The position numbers were made by a program, and so were the translations under genes. From assembly GCF_024197615.1 (NCBI RefSeq), contig NZ_JAKUKE010000003.1, positions 153,187 to 217,186 on the forward strand: a DNA stretch of 64,000 nucleotides, written 5' to 3'. Shown piece after piece: positions 10,942 through 21,139 of this stretch; the first letter of the stretch is position 1, and each line of letters starts with the position of its first letter. Source of the DNA: Desulfuromonas sp. KJ2020 (lineage in GTDB: Bacteria > Desulfobacterota > Desulfuromonadia > Desulfuromonadales > SZUA-540). The notes under the pieces are model-generated. The model was not told the origin of the DNA and did no database searches. It saw only the letters and a program-made list of their open reading frames with translations.

Positions 10942-11868
10942 ATGGGACAGCGCGGGCTCTTTTTTTTCGGGAGTATCGTTCTGACCATCTTGTTGCAGAT
11001 GGTCTCGTCCGCTTTGGGTGCAGGAGGCGTGCTGCTGGCTCTGCTGGTGCCGTTTCCCGCAGCCTATGTACATATGAGGTTTGGGGCACAGCTGGGGGGA
11101 GGTGTTGTCGCTGCCACGACGCTTCTATTGGCCGTTACCGGTGACCCCGCCGCTTCGCTGGGTTATTTTCTCCAGTTTGGCCTGGCTTCCTTTCTGCTGC
11201 CTCTGCTCCTGCGCCGACTCTGGCCGTGGGACCGGGCTGTGATTCTTACAACCCTGAGCCTGGTTGTTCTAGCTGCCATGGCACTCGGACTTTATGCGGG
11301 CAGCAAAGGGATATCGGTTAAGCAGATTGCCGCCGATTATGTACAGAAAGAGGTCGATCAGGCACTGCAGGTATACCAGCAGTCTGAAGTTACACCCCAA
11401 CAGACGGCAGAACTCGAGCAGATGCTCCGGGGTCTCGAGGATTTTCTTTTACAGGCCTACCCGGCGTTGGCCATCACGGTAACCTGGGGGATTCTGCTGT
11501 TGCTGGTTTATCTTCTCTCGCGATTTTCTCGTGGGAGGTATGCCATACCCGGTCCACCCTTTCATTTGTGGAAGGCATCTCCGCTTCTGGTCTGGATCCT
11601 GATCGGAGGAGGATTTGGTGTGGTGCTGTTCAACGGTCTTATTGATGTTGTTTCACTCAACCTGCTGGCGGTTGTGCTGCCGATCTATTTTTTGCAAGGA
11701 TTGGCTATTGTCAGCTACTTTTTTATCCGGAAGAATATTTCAACCGGTTTCAGGGTCATGGGATATCTTCTCATTTTTTTTCTCAACCCATTGCCTATGG
11801 TTGTCACCGGCTTTGGAATTTTCGATTTATGGGCGGATTTCAGAAAACCCAAAATTAAAGAAACGTAG
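10942..11868 (+). CDS. DUF2232 (YybS-type) membrane protein
   Basis: Polytopic membrane protein of unknown function, 308 residues, with about eight hydrophobic segments (for example IVLTILLQMVSSALGAGGVL at the start and LLAVVLPIYFLQGLAIVSYF later) and a short charged middle rich in Gln/Glu. DUF2232/YybS proteins are typically encoded between rpsR and rplI in Desulfuromonadales and near rplI-dnaB in Firmicutes, which fits exactly here. A link to phage or sporulation functions has not been shown for this group. The gene starts 26 bases after rpsR and ends 21 before rplI. Confidence 0.85.
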   Translation: MGQRGLFFFGSIVLTILLQMVSSALGAGGVLLALLVPFPAAYVHMRFGAQLGGGVVAATTLLLAVTGDPAASLGYFLQFGLASFLLPLLLRRLWPWDRAVILTTLSLVVLAAMALGLYAGSKGISVKQIAADYVQKEVDQALQVYQQSEVTPQQTAELEQMLRGLEDFLLQAYPALAITVTWGILLLLVYLLSRFSRGRYAIPGPPFHLWKASPLLVWILIGGGFGVVLFNGLIDVVSLNLLAVVLPIYFLQGLAIVSYFFIRKNISTGFRVMGYLLIFFLNPLPMVVTGFGIFDLWADFRKPKIKET

Positions 11869-11889
11869 ATCCTTTTCAGGAGGAGATCG

Positions 11890-12336
11890 ATGGAAATCAT
11901 CCTTACAGAGAACGTAGAAAACCTCGGCAATATCGGTGACTTGGTTAAAGTAAAGCCCGGTTATGCTCGTAATTACCTGGTCCCCCGCGGTCTGGCCATG
12001 GAAGCCAACACCCGGAACATCAAAGAACTTGAGCATCAGAAGCGTCAGATGGCCCGCAAAATGGAGAAGATTACCGATGCGGCCAATCTCCTTAAGGGGA
12101 AAATCGAGGCGGCTACCTGTGTGATCAGCCACCGGGCCGGCGAGGAAGGCAAGCTTTATGGCGCCGTCACCACGATGGAAATTGAAGCTAAGCTCAAGGA
12201 AGCCGGGATTGAGATTGATCGTAAAAAGATTCAGCTCGATGAGCCGATCAAAACACTCGGAACCCACGAGGTGCCTGTTAAGCTGCAAGCCGGCATTGTG
12301 GCCACTATCAAGGTCAACGTTGTCGCCGCCGAGTAA
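11890..12336 (+). CDS. rplI: 50S ribosomal protein L9
   Basis: 23S rRNA-binding protein with two globular domains joined by a long helix. Begins MEIILTENVENLGNIGDLV with the signature GYARNYLVPRGLAMEA, then the connecting Lys/Glu helix and the C-terminal domain with GKLYGAVT. 148 residues, the usual size. AGGAGG (11878-11883) precedes the ATG. Confidence 0.97.
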   Translation: MEIILTENVENLGNIGDLVKVKPGYARNYLVPRGLAMEANTRNIKELEHQKRQMARKMEKITDAANLLKGKIEAATCVISHRAGEEGKLYGAVTTMEIEAKLKEAGIEIDRKKIQLDEPIKTLGTHEVPVKLQAGIVATIKVNVVAAE

Positions 12337-12418
12337 AATGTTCTCCAAAAGGGGAGGGAGCAGTCGTTCCTTCCCCTTTCTTCTTTTTCTCTTTTCACCT
12401 GCGACCCGGTGTTGATGA

Positions 12419-13789
12419 ATGGATAAATTACCGTCTCATCGGCTTCCTCCCCAATATCTCGAAGGGGAAATGTCTGTTCTCGGTGGCATTCTCCTCGAAA
12501 ACCAGGCGCTGAACAAGGCACTGGAAATCCTTGTGCCTGACGATTTTTATCGGGAAAGCCATCGAAAAATCTTCAAAACCTTGATTGACCTCTCTGAACG
12601 CGGGGAGCCTGCCGATCTGGTTACTCTCAGCGCCGCTCTCCAGCAAAATGGCGAACTTGACGCGGTCGGAGGGGGGAGTTACCTCGCCACCCTGGTTGAT
12701 TACGTTCCCACTGCCGCCAACATTACCTACTACTGTCGTCTGGTCAAAGAAAAAGCCATGGCCCGCCATCTGATCGAGGTGGCTACTGAAATCGCGACCC
12801 GCGGCTATGAGGGGGGGGACATGGAGTCTACTCTCGATTGGGCGGAAAAATCGATTTTCGATATCACCGGGATGAAGACCCGGCCATCCTATTTTTCGAC
12901 CAAAGAGATTCTGAAGGACACCTTTAAAGCGATAGAGAAGCTCTACGATCGCAAAGAGTTGGTCACCGGTGTTCCTACGGGATTTCTGGATCTTGATCAG
13001 ATGACCGCGGGCCTGCAGGGTGGGGATCTGATCATCATTGCGGCACGTCCTTCGATGGGAAAGACCGCTTTTGTTCTCAACCTGGTGGAAAACGCCGCCG
13101 TCCACGCCAAGACCGTCACCCCGTCAATCGTCTTTTCTCTGGAAATGAGCAAAGAGCAGTTGGTGCAGAGGATGCTCTGCTCCATTGCCAAGGTCGACGC
13201 CAGCCGTTTGCGCACCGGCCACCTGGGAGACTCTGACTGGCCCAAGCTTACCAATGGTGCCGGTTTTCTAAGTGAAGCCCCCATCTATATCGATGACACC
13301 CCCGCCATTTCTATTCTCGAGCTGCGGGCCAAGTGCCGCCGCTTGAAAGCGGATAAGGGCCTCGGGCTTATCGTGGTTGACTATCTTCAGCTCATGCGCG
13401 GCCACAACGCCGAAAACCGTCAGCAGGAAATATCGGAGATATCCCGTTCGCTTAAAGCGCTGGCCAAGGAACTTAATGTGCCCGTCATTGCGCTCTCTCA
13501 GCTCAATCGTTCATTGGAAAATCGTACCGATAAGCGTCCCATTATGGCTGATTTGCGTGAGTCGGGTGCAATCGAGCAGGATGCCGACGTGATCATGTTC
13601 ATTTACCGTGAGGCGGTTTACTGCGAAGCGTGTAAAAAGCGCGACAATTCCTGTGAAAAAGGGCATGAAAAAGATGCAGAAATTGTTATTGGTAAGCAGC
13701 GTAACGGTCCCATCGGGACCGTGCATCTGACCTTTCGTGGTGAATACACCCGTTTTGAAAATCAGACCAGAAGGGACGATGGCGCCTAG
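12419..13789 (+). CDS. dnaB: Replicative DNA helicase
   Basis: Hexameric 5'-3' fork helicase. The N-terminal primase-interacting domain covers about residues 1-150 (LPPQYLEGEMSVLGGILLEN), followed by the RecA-like motor with Walker A ARPSMGKTAF near residue 210, the H1a region VFSLEMSKEQL, Walker B LIVVDYLQLM and the arginine-finger region GKQRNGPIGTVHLTFRGEYTR cut short here. 456 residues, no intein. Last gene of the rpsF cluster; a strong hairpin follows at 13815. Confidence 0.97.
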   Translation: MDKLPSHRLPPQYLEGEMSVLGGILLENQALNKALEILVPDDFYRESHRKIFKTLIDLSERGEPADLVTLSAALQQNGELDAVGGGSYLATLVDYVPTAANITYYCRLVKEKAMARHLIEVATEIATRGYEGGDMESTLDWAEKSIFDITGMKTRPSYFSTKEILKDTFKAIEKLYDRKELVTGVPTGFLDLDQMTAGLQGGDLIIIAARPSMGKTAFVLNLVENAAVHAKTVTPSIVFSLEMSKEQLVQRMLCSIAKVDASRLRTGHLGDSDWPKLTNGAGFLSEAPIYIDDTPAISILELRAKCRRLKADKGLGLIVVDYLQLMRGHNAENRQQEISEISRSLKALAKELNVPVIALSQLNRSLENRTDKRPIMADLRESGAIEQDADVIMFIYREAVYCEACKKRDNSCEKGHEKDAEIVIGKQRNGPIGTVHLTFRGEYTRFENQTRRDDGA

Positions 13790-13814
13790 GTTACGCTCTG
13801 TCCTTCTCGATATG

Positions 13815-13856
13815 AAGATAGCCCCTGGAGACAAGTTCCCCAGGGGCTATCTTTTT
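13815..13856 (+). terminator. Rho-independent terminator after dnaB
   Basis: A 14-bp perfect stem (13815-13828 with 13840-13853) followed by a T run to 13856. It separates dnaB from the convergent ntrC-like gene. The opposite strand has no T run after the stem, so it works mainly in the plus direction. Confidence 0.85.
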
Positions 13857-13879
13857 AAGACGCAAAGGAATGGCAGTAA

Positions 13880-15313
<1,434 letters not shown>

Positions 15314-15371
15314 GATTCCTCTCCCGATCTGTCGTTGTATGACGTCATTGGTTTTAACGAAAAGCTATCAA

Positions 15372-16514
15372 TCAGCTTTCCGCTTTTGCTGTCTCGTCGC
15401 GATCTTTCGATTGACGGATGAACGGTAAGGAGACGGCGAATGTAGTCCCTTGACCTGCAGTGCTGGTCACCTTGAGAAATCCCTGATGTTGTCGGACGAT
15501 TTTCTGGCAGGTAGCCAGGCCGAGCCCGGTCCCTTTGGTTTTGGTCGTGAAAAAAGGCGTGAAGACCTTGTCGACCAGGTCGGGGGCAATCCCTTTGCCA
15601 TTGTCAGTCACTTCGACCACAATCAGGGGGACAGGCCTGTTTCCCGTCTGGGTCAGATGAAAATCCGATGCGACTCGGGTGGTGATTTCAATCTGGCCTT
15701 TTTCATCAATCGCTTCAGCAGCATTCTTGATTAGATTCAAGAAAAGCTGGGTAAGCAGATCGCGGTCCCCCAAGATGGGGGGGATGCTTGGGTCGAGCCG
15801 CAAGACAAAGTCAAGTTTTTTGTCTCGCTGGGCTTCCTGCTGGAAAATGACGATGTCGCGGATGACCTGAGCAAGATTCACTTCTTCAAGCACCGGCAAG
15901 CGGGGACAGGTCAGGTCCATGAGTTCCTCGATGATGCGGTTGATTCTTTCCGCCTCCCGAGTCATGATCCGGGCATATTCCTGCAAAGGGCTATCCTCAG
16001 GGAGTTCCATGACCAGCAGTTGAGAGGCGCCCTTAATGCCCCCCAGGGGATTCTTTATCTCGTGGGCCAGACCGGCGGCAAGGGTTGACAGCATGCCAAG
16101 CCGATCAGTTTGTCTTACCGCATCTTCAAGCTCTCTGACCCTGCTTAGGTCTCGAAGAATGAGCACCGCGCCATCCTGCTCACCCTGGGGGGAAAAAATC
16201 GGCGCGCAGGACAGACTTACGGGAAGAGAGGCCATGCCGGGCCGGTTGAGGAAAATGTTTTCGTGATCGGAAATCGACCTTCCTTCGCGCATGGCCGTTT
16301 GAATCAGGCGGATTACGGCAGGCTGTCCGATAAAAATCTGTTCGTAGTGGCGCCCCACCCCCTGCCGCTCTGAGAGCCCTACGAAGGCCTGAGCCGCCGG
16401 ATTGATGAAAGAAATCCGTTCTCGGCGGTTTATGGCAATGACGCCCCGGTCGATACTCTCCAGGATGCGAAGGTAAAGCTGGAGATCTTCCGGCGGCCCT
16501 GACTCCCTGCCCAT
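15372..16514 (-). CDS. ntrB: NtrB-type PAS sensor histidine kinase
   Basis: Cytoplasmic nitrogen-sensing kinase/phosphatase partner of the neighbouring NtrC. No membrane segment. A PAS domain covers about residues 10-125, the dimerisation box has His151 in AGLAHEIKNPLGGIKGA, and the ATPase domain shows NLIKNAAEAID, TDNGKGIAPD, FFTTKTKGTGLGLA. 380 residues, typical of NtrB/GlnL. It begins immediately after the dusB stop and precedes ntrC by 58 bases. Kinase and regulator adjacency supports the pair; the N-regulatory role is inferred from family and gene order. Confidence 0.88.
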   Translation of the reverse strand: MGRESGPPEDLQLYLRILESIDRGVIAINRRERISFINPAAQAFVGLSERQGVGRHYEQIFIGQPAVIRLIQTAMREGRSISDHENIFLNRPGMASLPVSLSCAPIFSPQGEQDGAVLILRDLSRVRELEDAVRQTDRLGMLSTLAAGLAHEIKNPLGGIKGASQLLVMELPEDSPLQEYARIMTREAERINRIIEELMDLTCPRLPVLEEVNLAQVIRDIVIFQQEAQRDKKLDFVLRLDPSIPPILGDRDLLTQLFLNLIKNAAEAIDEKGQIEITTRVASDFHLTQTGNRPVPLIVVEVTDNGKGIAPDLVDKVFTPFFTTKTKGTGLGLATCQKIVRQHQGFLKVTSTAGQGTTFAVSLPFIRQSKDRDETAKAES

Positions 16515-16515
16515 A

Positions 16516-17502
16516 TCAGTCGGCCACTCCCTCGGCGTTGGTGGCTAAAAAAGACTCTAAGAGTACTTTCATGTCCTTCAGGTTTCCGGTCTTGTTAATG
16601 GCCTGACGAAAATGCGCTGCGCCATTGAGGCCGCGAACATACCAGCACAGATGCTTGCGCATATCCATGACGGCCTTGTAGCTTCCGAACAGGTCGACAA
16701 AGAGATCGAGGTGTTTGAGGGCGACCCGCAAACGTTCTTCCGCCGAAGGCGGCGCAAGGAAGGCCCCTTCGAGGGCGGCGGCAATCTCTTTGAAAAGCCA
16801 GGGGTTGCCATAGCCACCCCGCCCGATCATAATGCCGTCGCAGCCTGTTTTTTTCAGCATGCTAAGGGCATCGGCGGCGGAAAAAATGTCGCCACTACCG
16901 ATGACGGGGAGGCGGGATTGCTCCTTCAGCCGGCGGATGTGTTGCCACTCCGAGTGCCCACTGAAGCCCTGACTGCGGGTTCGTGGGTGCAGAACCAGGC
17001 CGTCTGCTCCTTCTTCCTCGGCAATCCGGCCAACCTCAAGATAATTGATGGTCTGTTGATCCCAGCCGGAGCGGATTTTGACCGTGAGAGGCAAAGGGGT
17101 GGCCTTGCGAACAGCCGCTACGATTTTCCCGATCAAAATGGGGTTCTGCAGTAAGGCGCTGCCAGCTCCTGAGCGAACCACCTTTTTTACGGGGCAGCCC
17201 ATGTTGATGTCGATCAGTTCACCGTCCTGGCTGACCATGGCAGCGGCGCGGGCCAGAACATCCGGAGAATCAGCGAAAAGCTGGATCCCAAGTGGCCGTT
17301 CTTCGGGTGTTGATCGCAGAAGCTCCCGTGTGCGCACCCCGTCACGGATAAGGCCGTTGGCACTCACCATTTCGGTAAAGACGAGGCCTGCCCCGAACTC
17401 CTTCATGATGAGACGGTAGGGCAGGTCGGTGATGCCGGCCATCGGGGCCAGAATCAGGTTGTTTTTCAGTTGTAGTTTCGAGAAAGAAATGTTTTTTTGC
17501 AT
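16516..17502 (-). CDS. dusB: tRNA-dihydrouridine synthase DusB (NifR3)
   Basis: FMN-dependent enzyme that reduces uridines in the tRNA D-loop. Features: LAPMAGITDLPYR, the active-site region DINMGCPVKKVVRSGAGSAL with the catalytic Cys, the flavin/tRNA segment LVLHPRTRSQGFSG and GSGDIFSAADA followed by GCDGIMIGRGGYGNPWLF. I chose the ATG at 17502 (MQKNISFSKLQLKNNLILAP), giving 328 residues; the frame extends 23 codons upstream, but neither start has a clear ribosome site. Heads the dusB-ntrB-ntrC operon. Confidence 0.92.
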   Translation of the reverse strand: MQKNISFSKLQLKNNLILAPMAGITDLPYRLIMKEFGAGLVFTEMVSANGLIRDGVRTRELLRSTPEERPLGIQLFADSPDVLARAAAMVSQDGELIDINMGCPVKKVVRSGAGSALLQNPILIGKIVAAVRKATPLPLTVKIRSGWDQQTINYLEVGRIAEEEGADGLVLHPRTRSQGFSGHSEWQHIRRLKEQSRLPVIGSGDIFSAADALSMLKKTGCDGIMIGRGGYGNPWLFKEIAAALEGAFLAPPSAEERLRVALKHLDLFVDLFGSYKAVMDMRKHLCWYVRGLNGAAHFRQAINKTGNLKDMKVLLESFLATNAEGVAD

Positions 17503-17623
17503 AAATTTTAGGCATACTATCATGGCTGATAATGAAAGCAAGAAAAAACCGTGCCCTGTTCTTGACTTCAAACTGAGATAAGCTAGTGTTTAGCTTGCTC
17601 GGCATACTGTATACAGAATTGGC

Positions 17624-17652
17624 TTGACAGCCTCCTCTTGAGTTTGTTAGAA
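17624..17652 (+). promoter_or_regulatory. Sigma-70-like promoter of gltA
   Basis: TTGACA (17624-17629), a 17-base spacer and TTAGAA (17647-17652) form a good promoter about 180 bases before the gltA start. A palindrome, CTGTATACAG at 17608-17617, sits just upstream of the -35 and could bind a regulator. Confidence 0.6.
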
Positions 17653-17683
17653 CATTTTTTGAAAATGAAGGAAAAGTGGGGGT

Positions 17684-17753
17684 CAAACCGCCCGCTTTTA
17701 TTTCCTTTGGAAACACCTCTTCCGTTTATTGCTTCCGTCCTTCGGGCGGTTTG
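17684..17753 (+). other. Long-range inverted repeat in the gltA leader
   Basis: Eleven bases at 17684-17694 (CAAACCGCCCG) are perfectly complementary to 17743-17753, with 48 bases between. Both lie in the predicted 5' UTR of gltA. It may be a structured leader or a weak attenuator; no T run follows the second arm. Function unknown. Confidence 0.4.
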
Positions 17754-17830
17754 GTTGAAATTGTCTGGGGCCTTTTGGGTTGGTGAACCGTCCGGTTCAT
17801 CGCATTTCATTTCACTAAAGGAGAGAGAAC

Positions 17831-19144
17831 ATGTCCACACTGAAGGAGACTCTGCGCAAAAAGATCGAAGAGCACCGTCCCCGCACCACCCGGCTTGTCA
17901 AGGAATTCGGCGACGTCAAGCTGGGTGATGTTACCATTTCGCAGGCTATTGGTGGCGCACGCGGCATCAAGTGTCTTGTAACCGACATTTCTTACCTCGA
18001 TCCCATGGAAGGCATCCGCTTCCGTGGCAAGACCATTCCTGAGACTTTCGCTGCTCTGCCCAAGGTTCCCGGTTCCGACTATCCTTATGTCGAGGGATTC
18101 TGGTGGATGCTGCTGACCGGCGATGTTCCCACCATGGAGCAGACTCTGGAAGTTGTGGAAGACTGGAAAAAACGTTCTCAGATCCCGGCTTACGTCATCG
18201 ACGTGTTGCGCGCTCTGCCCCGTGATTCCCATCCGATGGCCATGTTCTCCGCTGCCATCGTCGCCATGCAGCGCGACTCTGTGTTCGCCAAGAACTACGC
18301 TGCCGGCAAGTTCAACAAAATGACCTGCTGGGAAGATATGTACGAGGACGCCAACGAACTGATGGCGAAACTCGGCCCCATCGCCGCTTATATCTATCGC
18401 ATGAAGTACAAGGGGGACACCCACATTCCTGCCGATCCCAAACTCGACATGGGTGGGAACTTCGCTCACATGATGGGTGTTGACAAGCCTTACGACGATG
18501 TCGCCCGCATGTACTTCATTCTGCATTCCGACCACGAGTCCGGCAACGTTTCCGCCCACACGACTCATCTGGTTGCCTCTGCTCTGTCCGACGCTTACTA
18601 CTCCTATGCCGCCGGTATCAATGGCCTGGCTGGCCCGCTGCACGGTCTGGCTAACCAGGAAGTTCTGGCCTGGACCCAGAATTTCATGGACAAGTTGGGC
18701 GGCAAGGTCCCCACCAAGGAAGAGCTGGAAAAAGCTCTGTGGGACACCCTCAACAGCGGACAGGTTATTCCCGGATACGGCCATGCCGTTCTGCGCAAGA
18801 CCGATCCCCGCTACACTTCCCAGCGTGAATTCTGCCTCAAGACTCCGGGCCTGAAGGAATACCCGCTCTTCCAGCTGGTTTCCATGATCTTTGAAGTGGC
18901 TCCCGACGTTCTGCTCAAGCACGGCAAGGCTAAGAACCCCTGGCCGAATGTTGACGCTCAGTCCGGTGTTATCCAGTGGTACTATGGTGTCACCGAGTAT
19001 GACTTCTACACCGTACTGTTCGGTGTAGGGCGTGCTCTTGGCTGCTTGGCCAACATCACTTGGGACCGCGCTCTTGGCTATGCTATCGAGCGGCCCAAGT
19101 CTGTTACCACGGCTATGCTGGAGGATGCTGCCGGCATCAAGTAA
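17831..19144 (+). CDS. gltA: Citrate synthase, eukaryote-like type
   Basis: Condenses acetyl-CoA and oxaloacetate at the entry of the TCA cycle. The 437-residue protein aligns by eye with mitochondrial rather than typical bacterial citrate synthase. Catalytic residues fall at almost the animal positions: His271 in GPLHGLANQEV, His318 in PGYGHAVLRKTDPR and Asp375 in NVDAQSGV. Further signatures are YYGVTEYDFYTVLFGVGRAL and RALGYAIERPKS. Such enzymes were described in Geobacter sulfurreducens and relatives, so this supports the lineage. The ATG follows AAGGAGAGAG. It has its own promoter, a long leader and tandem terminators. Confidence 0.96.
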   Translation: MSTLKETLRKKIEEHRPRTTRLVKEFGDVKLGDVTISQAIGGARGIKCLVTDISYLDPMEGIRFRGKTIPETFAALPKVPGSDYPYVEGFWWMLLTGDVPTMEQTLEVVEDWKKRSQIPAYVIDVLRALPRDSHPMAMFSAAIVAMQRDSVFAKNYAAGKFNKMTCWEDMYEDANELMAKLGPIAAYIYRMKYKGDTHIPADPKLDMGGNFAHMMGVDKPYDDVARMYFILHSDHESGNVSAHTTHLVASALSDAYYSYAAGINGLAGPLHGLANQEVLAWTQNFMDKLGGKVPTKEELEKALWDTLNSGQVIPGYGHAVLRKTDPRYTSQREFCLKTPGLKEYPLFQLVSMIFEVAPDVLLKHGKAKNPWPNVDAQSGVIQWYYGVTEYDFYTVLFGVGRALGCLANITWDRALGYAIERPKSVTTAMLEDAAGIK

Positions 19145-19149
19145 TCCGT

Positions 19150-19175
19150 CAGAAACAGGTGTTTCTGAGTTTTTT
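19150..19175 (+). terminator. First of two tandem terminators after gltA
   Basis: A 7-bp stem CAGAAAC/GTTTCTG (19150-19156 with 19161-19167) with a 4-base loop is followed by AGTTTTTT, starting 6 bases after the gltA stop. Confidence 0.7.
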
Positions 19176-19185
19176 GCCATTTCAT

Positions 19186-19216
19186 GGGGGTGTCTTGCGA
19201 CACCCCCTGTTTTTTT
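19186..19216 (+). terminator. Second tandem terminator after gltA
   Basis: A 9-bp GC-rich stem (19186-19194 with 19199-19207), loop of four, then TGTTTTTTT. Together with the hairpin at 19150 it should give very tight termination after a highly expressed gene. Confidence 0.85.
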
Positions 19217-19217
19217 G

Positions 19218-19248
19218 GAAAAGAAAAAGGACCGTAAGAACGGTCCTT
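19218..19248 (-). terminator. Terminator of the minus-strand methyltransferase gene
   Basis: Read on the minus strand, an 8-bp stem (19248-19241 with 19234-19227) is followed by TTTTTCTTTTCC. It faces the gltA terminators and ends the gene that stops at 19284. Confidence 0.75.
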
Positions 19249-19283
19249 GATGGGGGGGCTATCTGGCTGGGCGGGAATGGCCG

Positions 19284-20072
19284 CTATTTCTTGTCGGGTC
19301 GGGTTGCGTAGAGAAGGATTTTCTGATCCGTATAGCTCTCGACTTCGCCTGCAAAAGTCTCGATTTGAAAATAGTTGTGCACCGAAGCCGGTGCTTCAAT
19401 AAAGAATTTATTCAATTGCTGCACTCCGGTCCTACCTAGTCCGGCCCGCTTAGCCCATACGGGGAAGTCGTGGGTTTTGGGGATCGTCAGAGTTTCATGG
19501 ACGGTGAATCCGGCTTCTTCAAGCATCTGCACCCATTGAGACCGGGTATAGGCCTGCACATGGGTTGGGTCCCGCATCTTCTCCATGGTCTGATAGAAAT
19601 CAGCAATTTCAGGGTCGTCCGGCAGCAGAGTATCTATGATAACCATGCGACCGCCCCGTCGCAGAACACGAAAAAACTCCCTGACGGCCCGGGGGACATC
19701 GGGGAAATGGTGGGGAGCGATACGACACGTGAGCAGTGTAAAGGCCCCAGCCGGAAAGGGAAGGTCCTCTGCGTCCGCTTCACGAAAGGTGACATTTTCA
19801 ACCCCACCTTCCTCGCTAATGTACTCCTGGGCTTTTTTAAGCATCTGCATGGTGAGGTCGGAAGCTACAACGCTGCGAACCTTGGGGGCAAAGTAGAGGG
19901 CAGTGTGGCCCCCACCGCAGGCGACATCGAGAAGAATGTCGTCAGGTGTTGGCTTTAGAAGACGGTCGGCTTCAGCCAAGTCATCACCCTGGGCGAAACC
20001 TCGGTCCTTGACATAGCCATCGGCCGTTCTGCCAAACTGCTCTCTTACTTTGTTTTTGAAGTCATTTTTCAT
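19284..20072 (-). CDS. Class I SAM-dependent methyltransferase (UbiE/COQ5-like)
   Basis: Cytosolic SAM-dependent methyltransferase of unknown substrate. Motif I is LLDVACGGGHTAL, followed by ASDLTMQMLKKAQEY (motif II region), EADAEDLPFPAGAF and FRVLRRGGRMVIIDTLLPDD. The ATG at 20072 (MKNDFKNKVREQFG) is preceded by AAGGGG and gives 262 residues. An earlier in-frame ATG at 20144 adds 24 residues of Arg/Lys-rich sequence and is less likely. Similarity to UbiE suggests a small-molecule target, but related proteins act on many substrates. Stands alone between gltA and an unknown gene. Confidence 0.82.
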   Translation of the reverse strand: MKNDFKNKVREQFGRTADGYVKDRGFAQGDDLAEADRLLKPTPDDILLDVACGGGHTALYFAPKVRSVVASDLTMQMLKKAQEYISEEGGVENVTFREADAEDLPFPAGAFTLLTCRIAPHHFPDVPRAVREFFRVLRRGGRMVIIDTLLPDDPEIADFYQTMEKMRDPTHVQAYTRSQWVQMLEEAGFTVHETLTIPKTHDFPVWAKRAGLGRTGVQQLNKFFIEAPASVHNYFQIETFAGEVESYTDQKILLYATRPDKK

Positions 20073-20297
20073 GGTTTTTCCCGGCCCCTTGCGTGATCTG
20101 AAGGCAGTGTCTCCTGAAAAAGAAAATCGCTTTTTGTTTTCCAAACTTTAACAGGTCAAGATATTTTCGCCTGTAGAGAGCAAAGGAATTTTATTCAAAA
20201 AACAAAAATTTGGCGGAGAATAGCATGAACGAAGGCTCTTGAAAAGGCTTGTTTGGCCGGGCGAATGGCATTGGTTTAAAGGTAATGCACTGAACCG

Positions 20298-20330
20298 GAA
20301 AGGGGAAATAACCCGCTCTCGGCTAGCGGG
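20298..20330 (-). terminator. Terminator overlapping the stop of the 20323-20982 gene
   Basis: On the minus strand CCCGCT (20330-20325) pairs with AGCGGG (20317-20312), followed by TTATTTCC. The stem overlaps the TAG stop codon of the gene. The T run is weak. Confidence 0.45.
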
Positions 20331-20982
20331 CTTCTGTCGCAGTGACAGGCATAAGTGCGGCCAGGCGATTTTCAAGATCTGTTGTTAATTGTGTCAGGTT
20401 GTCATCATGCGCATGGGACAGGTCGGGAACTTCTCGCAGGATGGTGGCAAGGCGCCGGGCTGCGCTAAGGGCCATTTTGCAGTTCTCAGCCAGCGTTTGG
20501 TCCGGCTCTTTTCTGGCGTCGGTCACCTCGCGAAATTGCTTGCGAATGGTCGGCAGGCTACGATCCTGCTCGATAACCGCAGCGCGCAGGGCGTCGAATT
20601 CCTCCGGGGGAAAATTCTGCTCTTCTCTGGCTTGGCGAAGAAGGTCGATGGAGCGGAAATCGGGCAAGGGTTTCAGTTCGCCCTTGCGGGCTAAAAGGGC
20701 CGGCTCTTCTTTTTCCAGGTAGCGATAAGCCAGCGTGAGTTTCTCTGCTGTTGGTTTTTTGATACGGACTTCACGGGAACAGTATTCCTCGAAAGAGGAA
20801 TAACCCCAGTGACTGAAAAGTTTTTCACGATTGACCAGTAATAGCTGCTCCCCTAATTCAACCCAGGACGACTTGAATCGTTTGGCCACATCCAGCACCC
20901 GGTAGCGTTCCGAACCGGGATCAAGCTCCTGCATGAGTCGTTCGATATGGATTTCACCGGATGTCTTGGGGACTTCGTTCAT
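20323..20982 (-). CDS. Uncharacterised cytosolic protein
   Basis: 219 residues, charged and apparently all-helical, with no signal or membrane segment. I recognise no domain. The N-terminal half has Trp/Tyr-containing helices around LFSHWGYSSFEEYCSREVRI, which resembles the ParB-adjacent or phage-replication type of small helical domain but is not diagnostic. The C-terminal half is coiled-coil-like and rich in Arg, Glu and Leu. The ATG at 20982 follows GGAGAAGAC. Read alone, divergent from the rlmI-like gene with 157 bases between. Regarded as real because of codon use, length and ribosome site. Confidence 0.75.
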   Translation of the reverse strand: MNEVPKTSGEIHIERLMQELDPGSERYRVLDVAKRFKSSWVELGEQLLLVNREKLFSHWGYSSFEEYCSREVRIKKPTAEKLTLAYRYLEKEEPALLARKGELKPLPDFRSIDLLRQAREEQNFPPEEFDALRAAVIEQDRSLPTIRKQFREVTDARKEPDQTLAENCKMALSAARRLATILREVPDLSHAHDDNLTQLTTDLENRLAALMPVTATEAR

Positions 20983-21139
20983 GTCTTCTCCTTTGTGTGC
21001 ATATCGTCAGGCGCCGAAGTCTAGCACAAGGTTGGGGGTTGGTGAAGTAGAATTGCCTTGGTTCCTTCTTCCGATGAAAGTACAATGGCGCGCAAATATT
21101 CAGGGCGGTTGCAGTCAGGTTCTTTGAGCAGGAGGCGAT

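Noticed and set aside
17807..19180. 457-codon minus-strand open frame opposite gltA
   Set aside because: Exactly covers citrate synthase, which has clear catalytic motifs; the antisense frame has no ribosome site or homology features.
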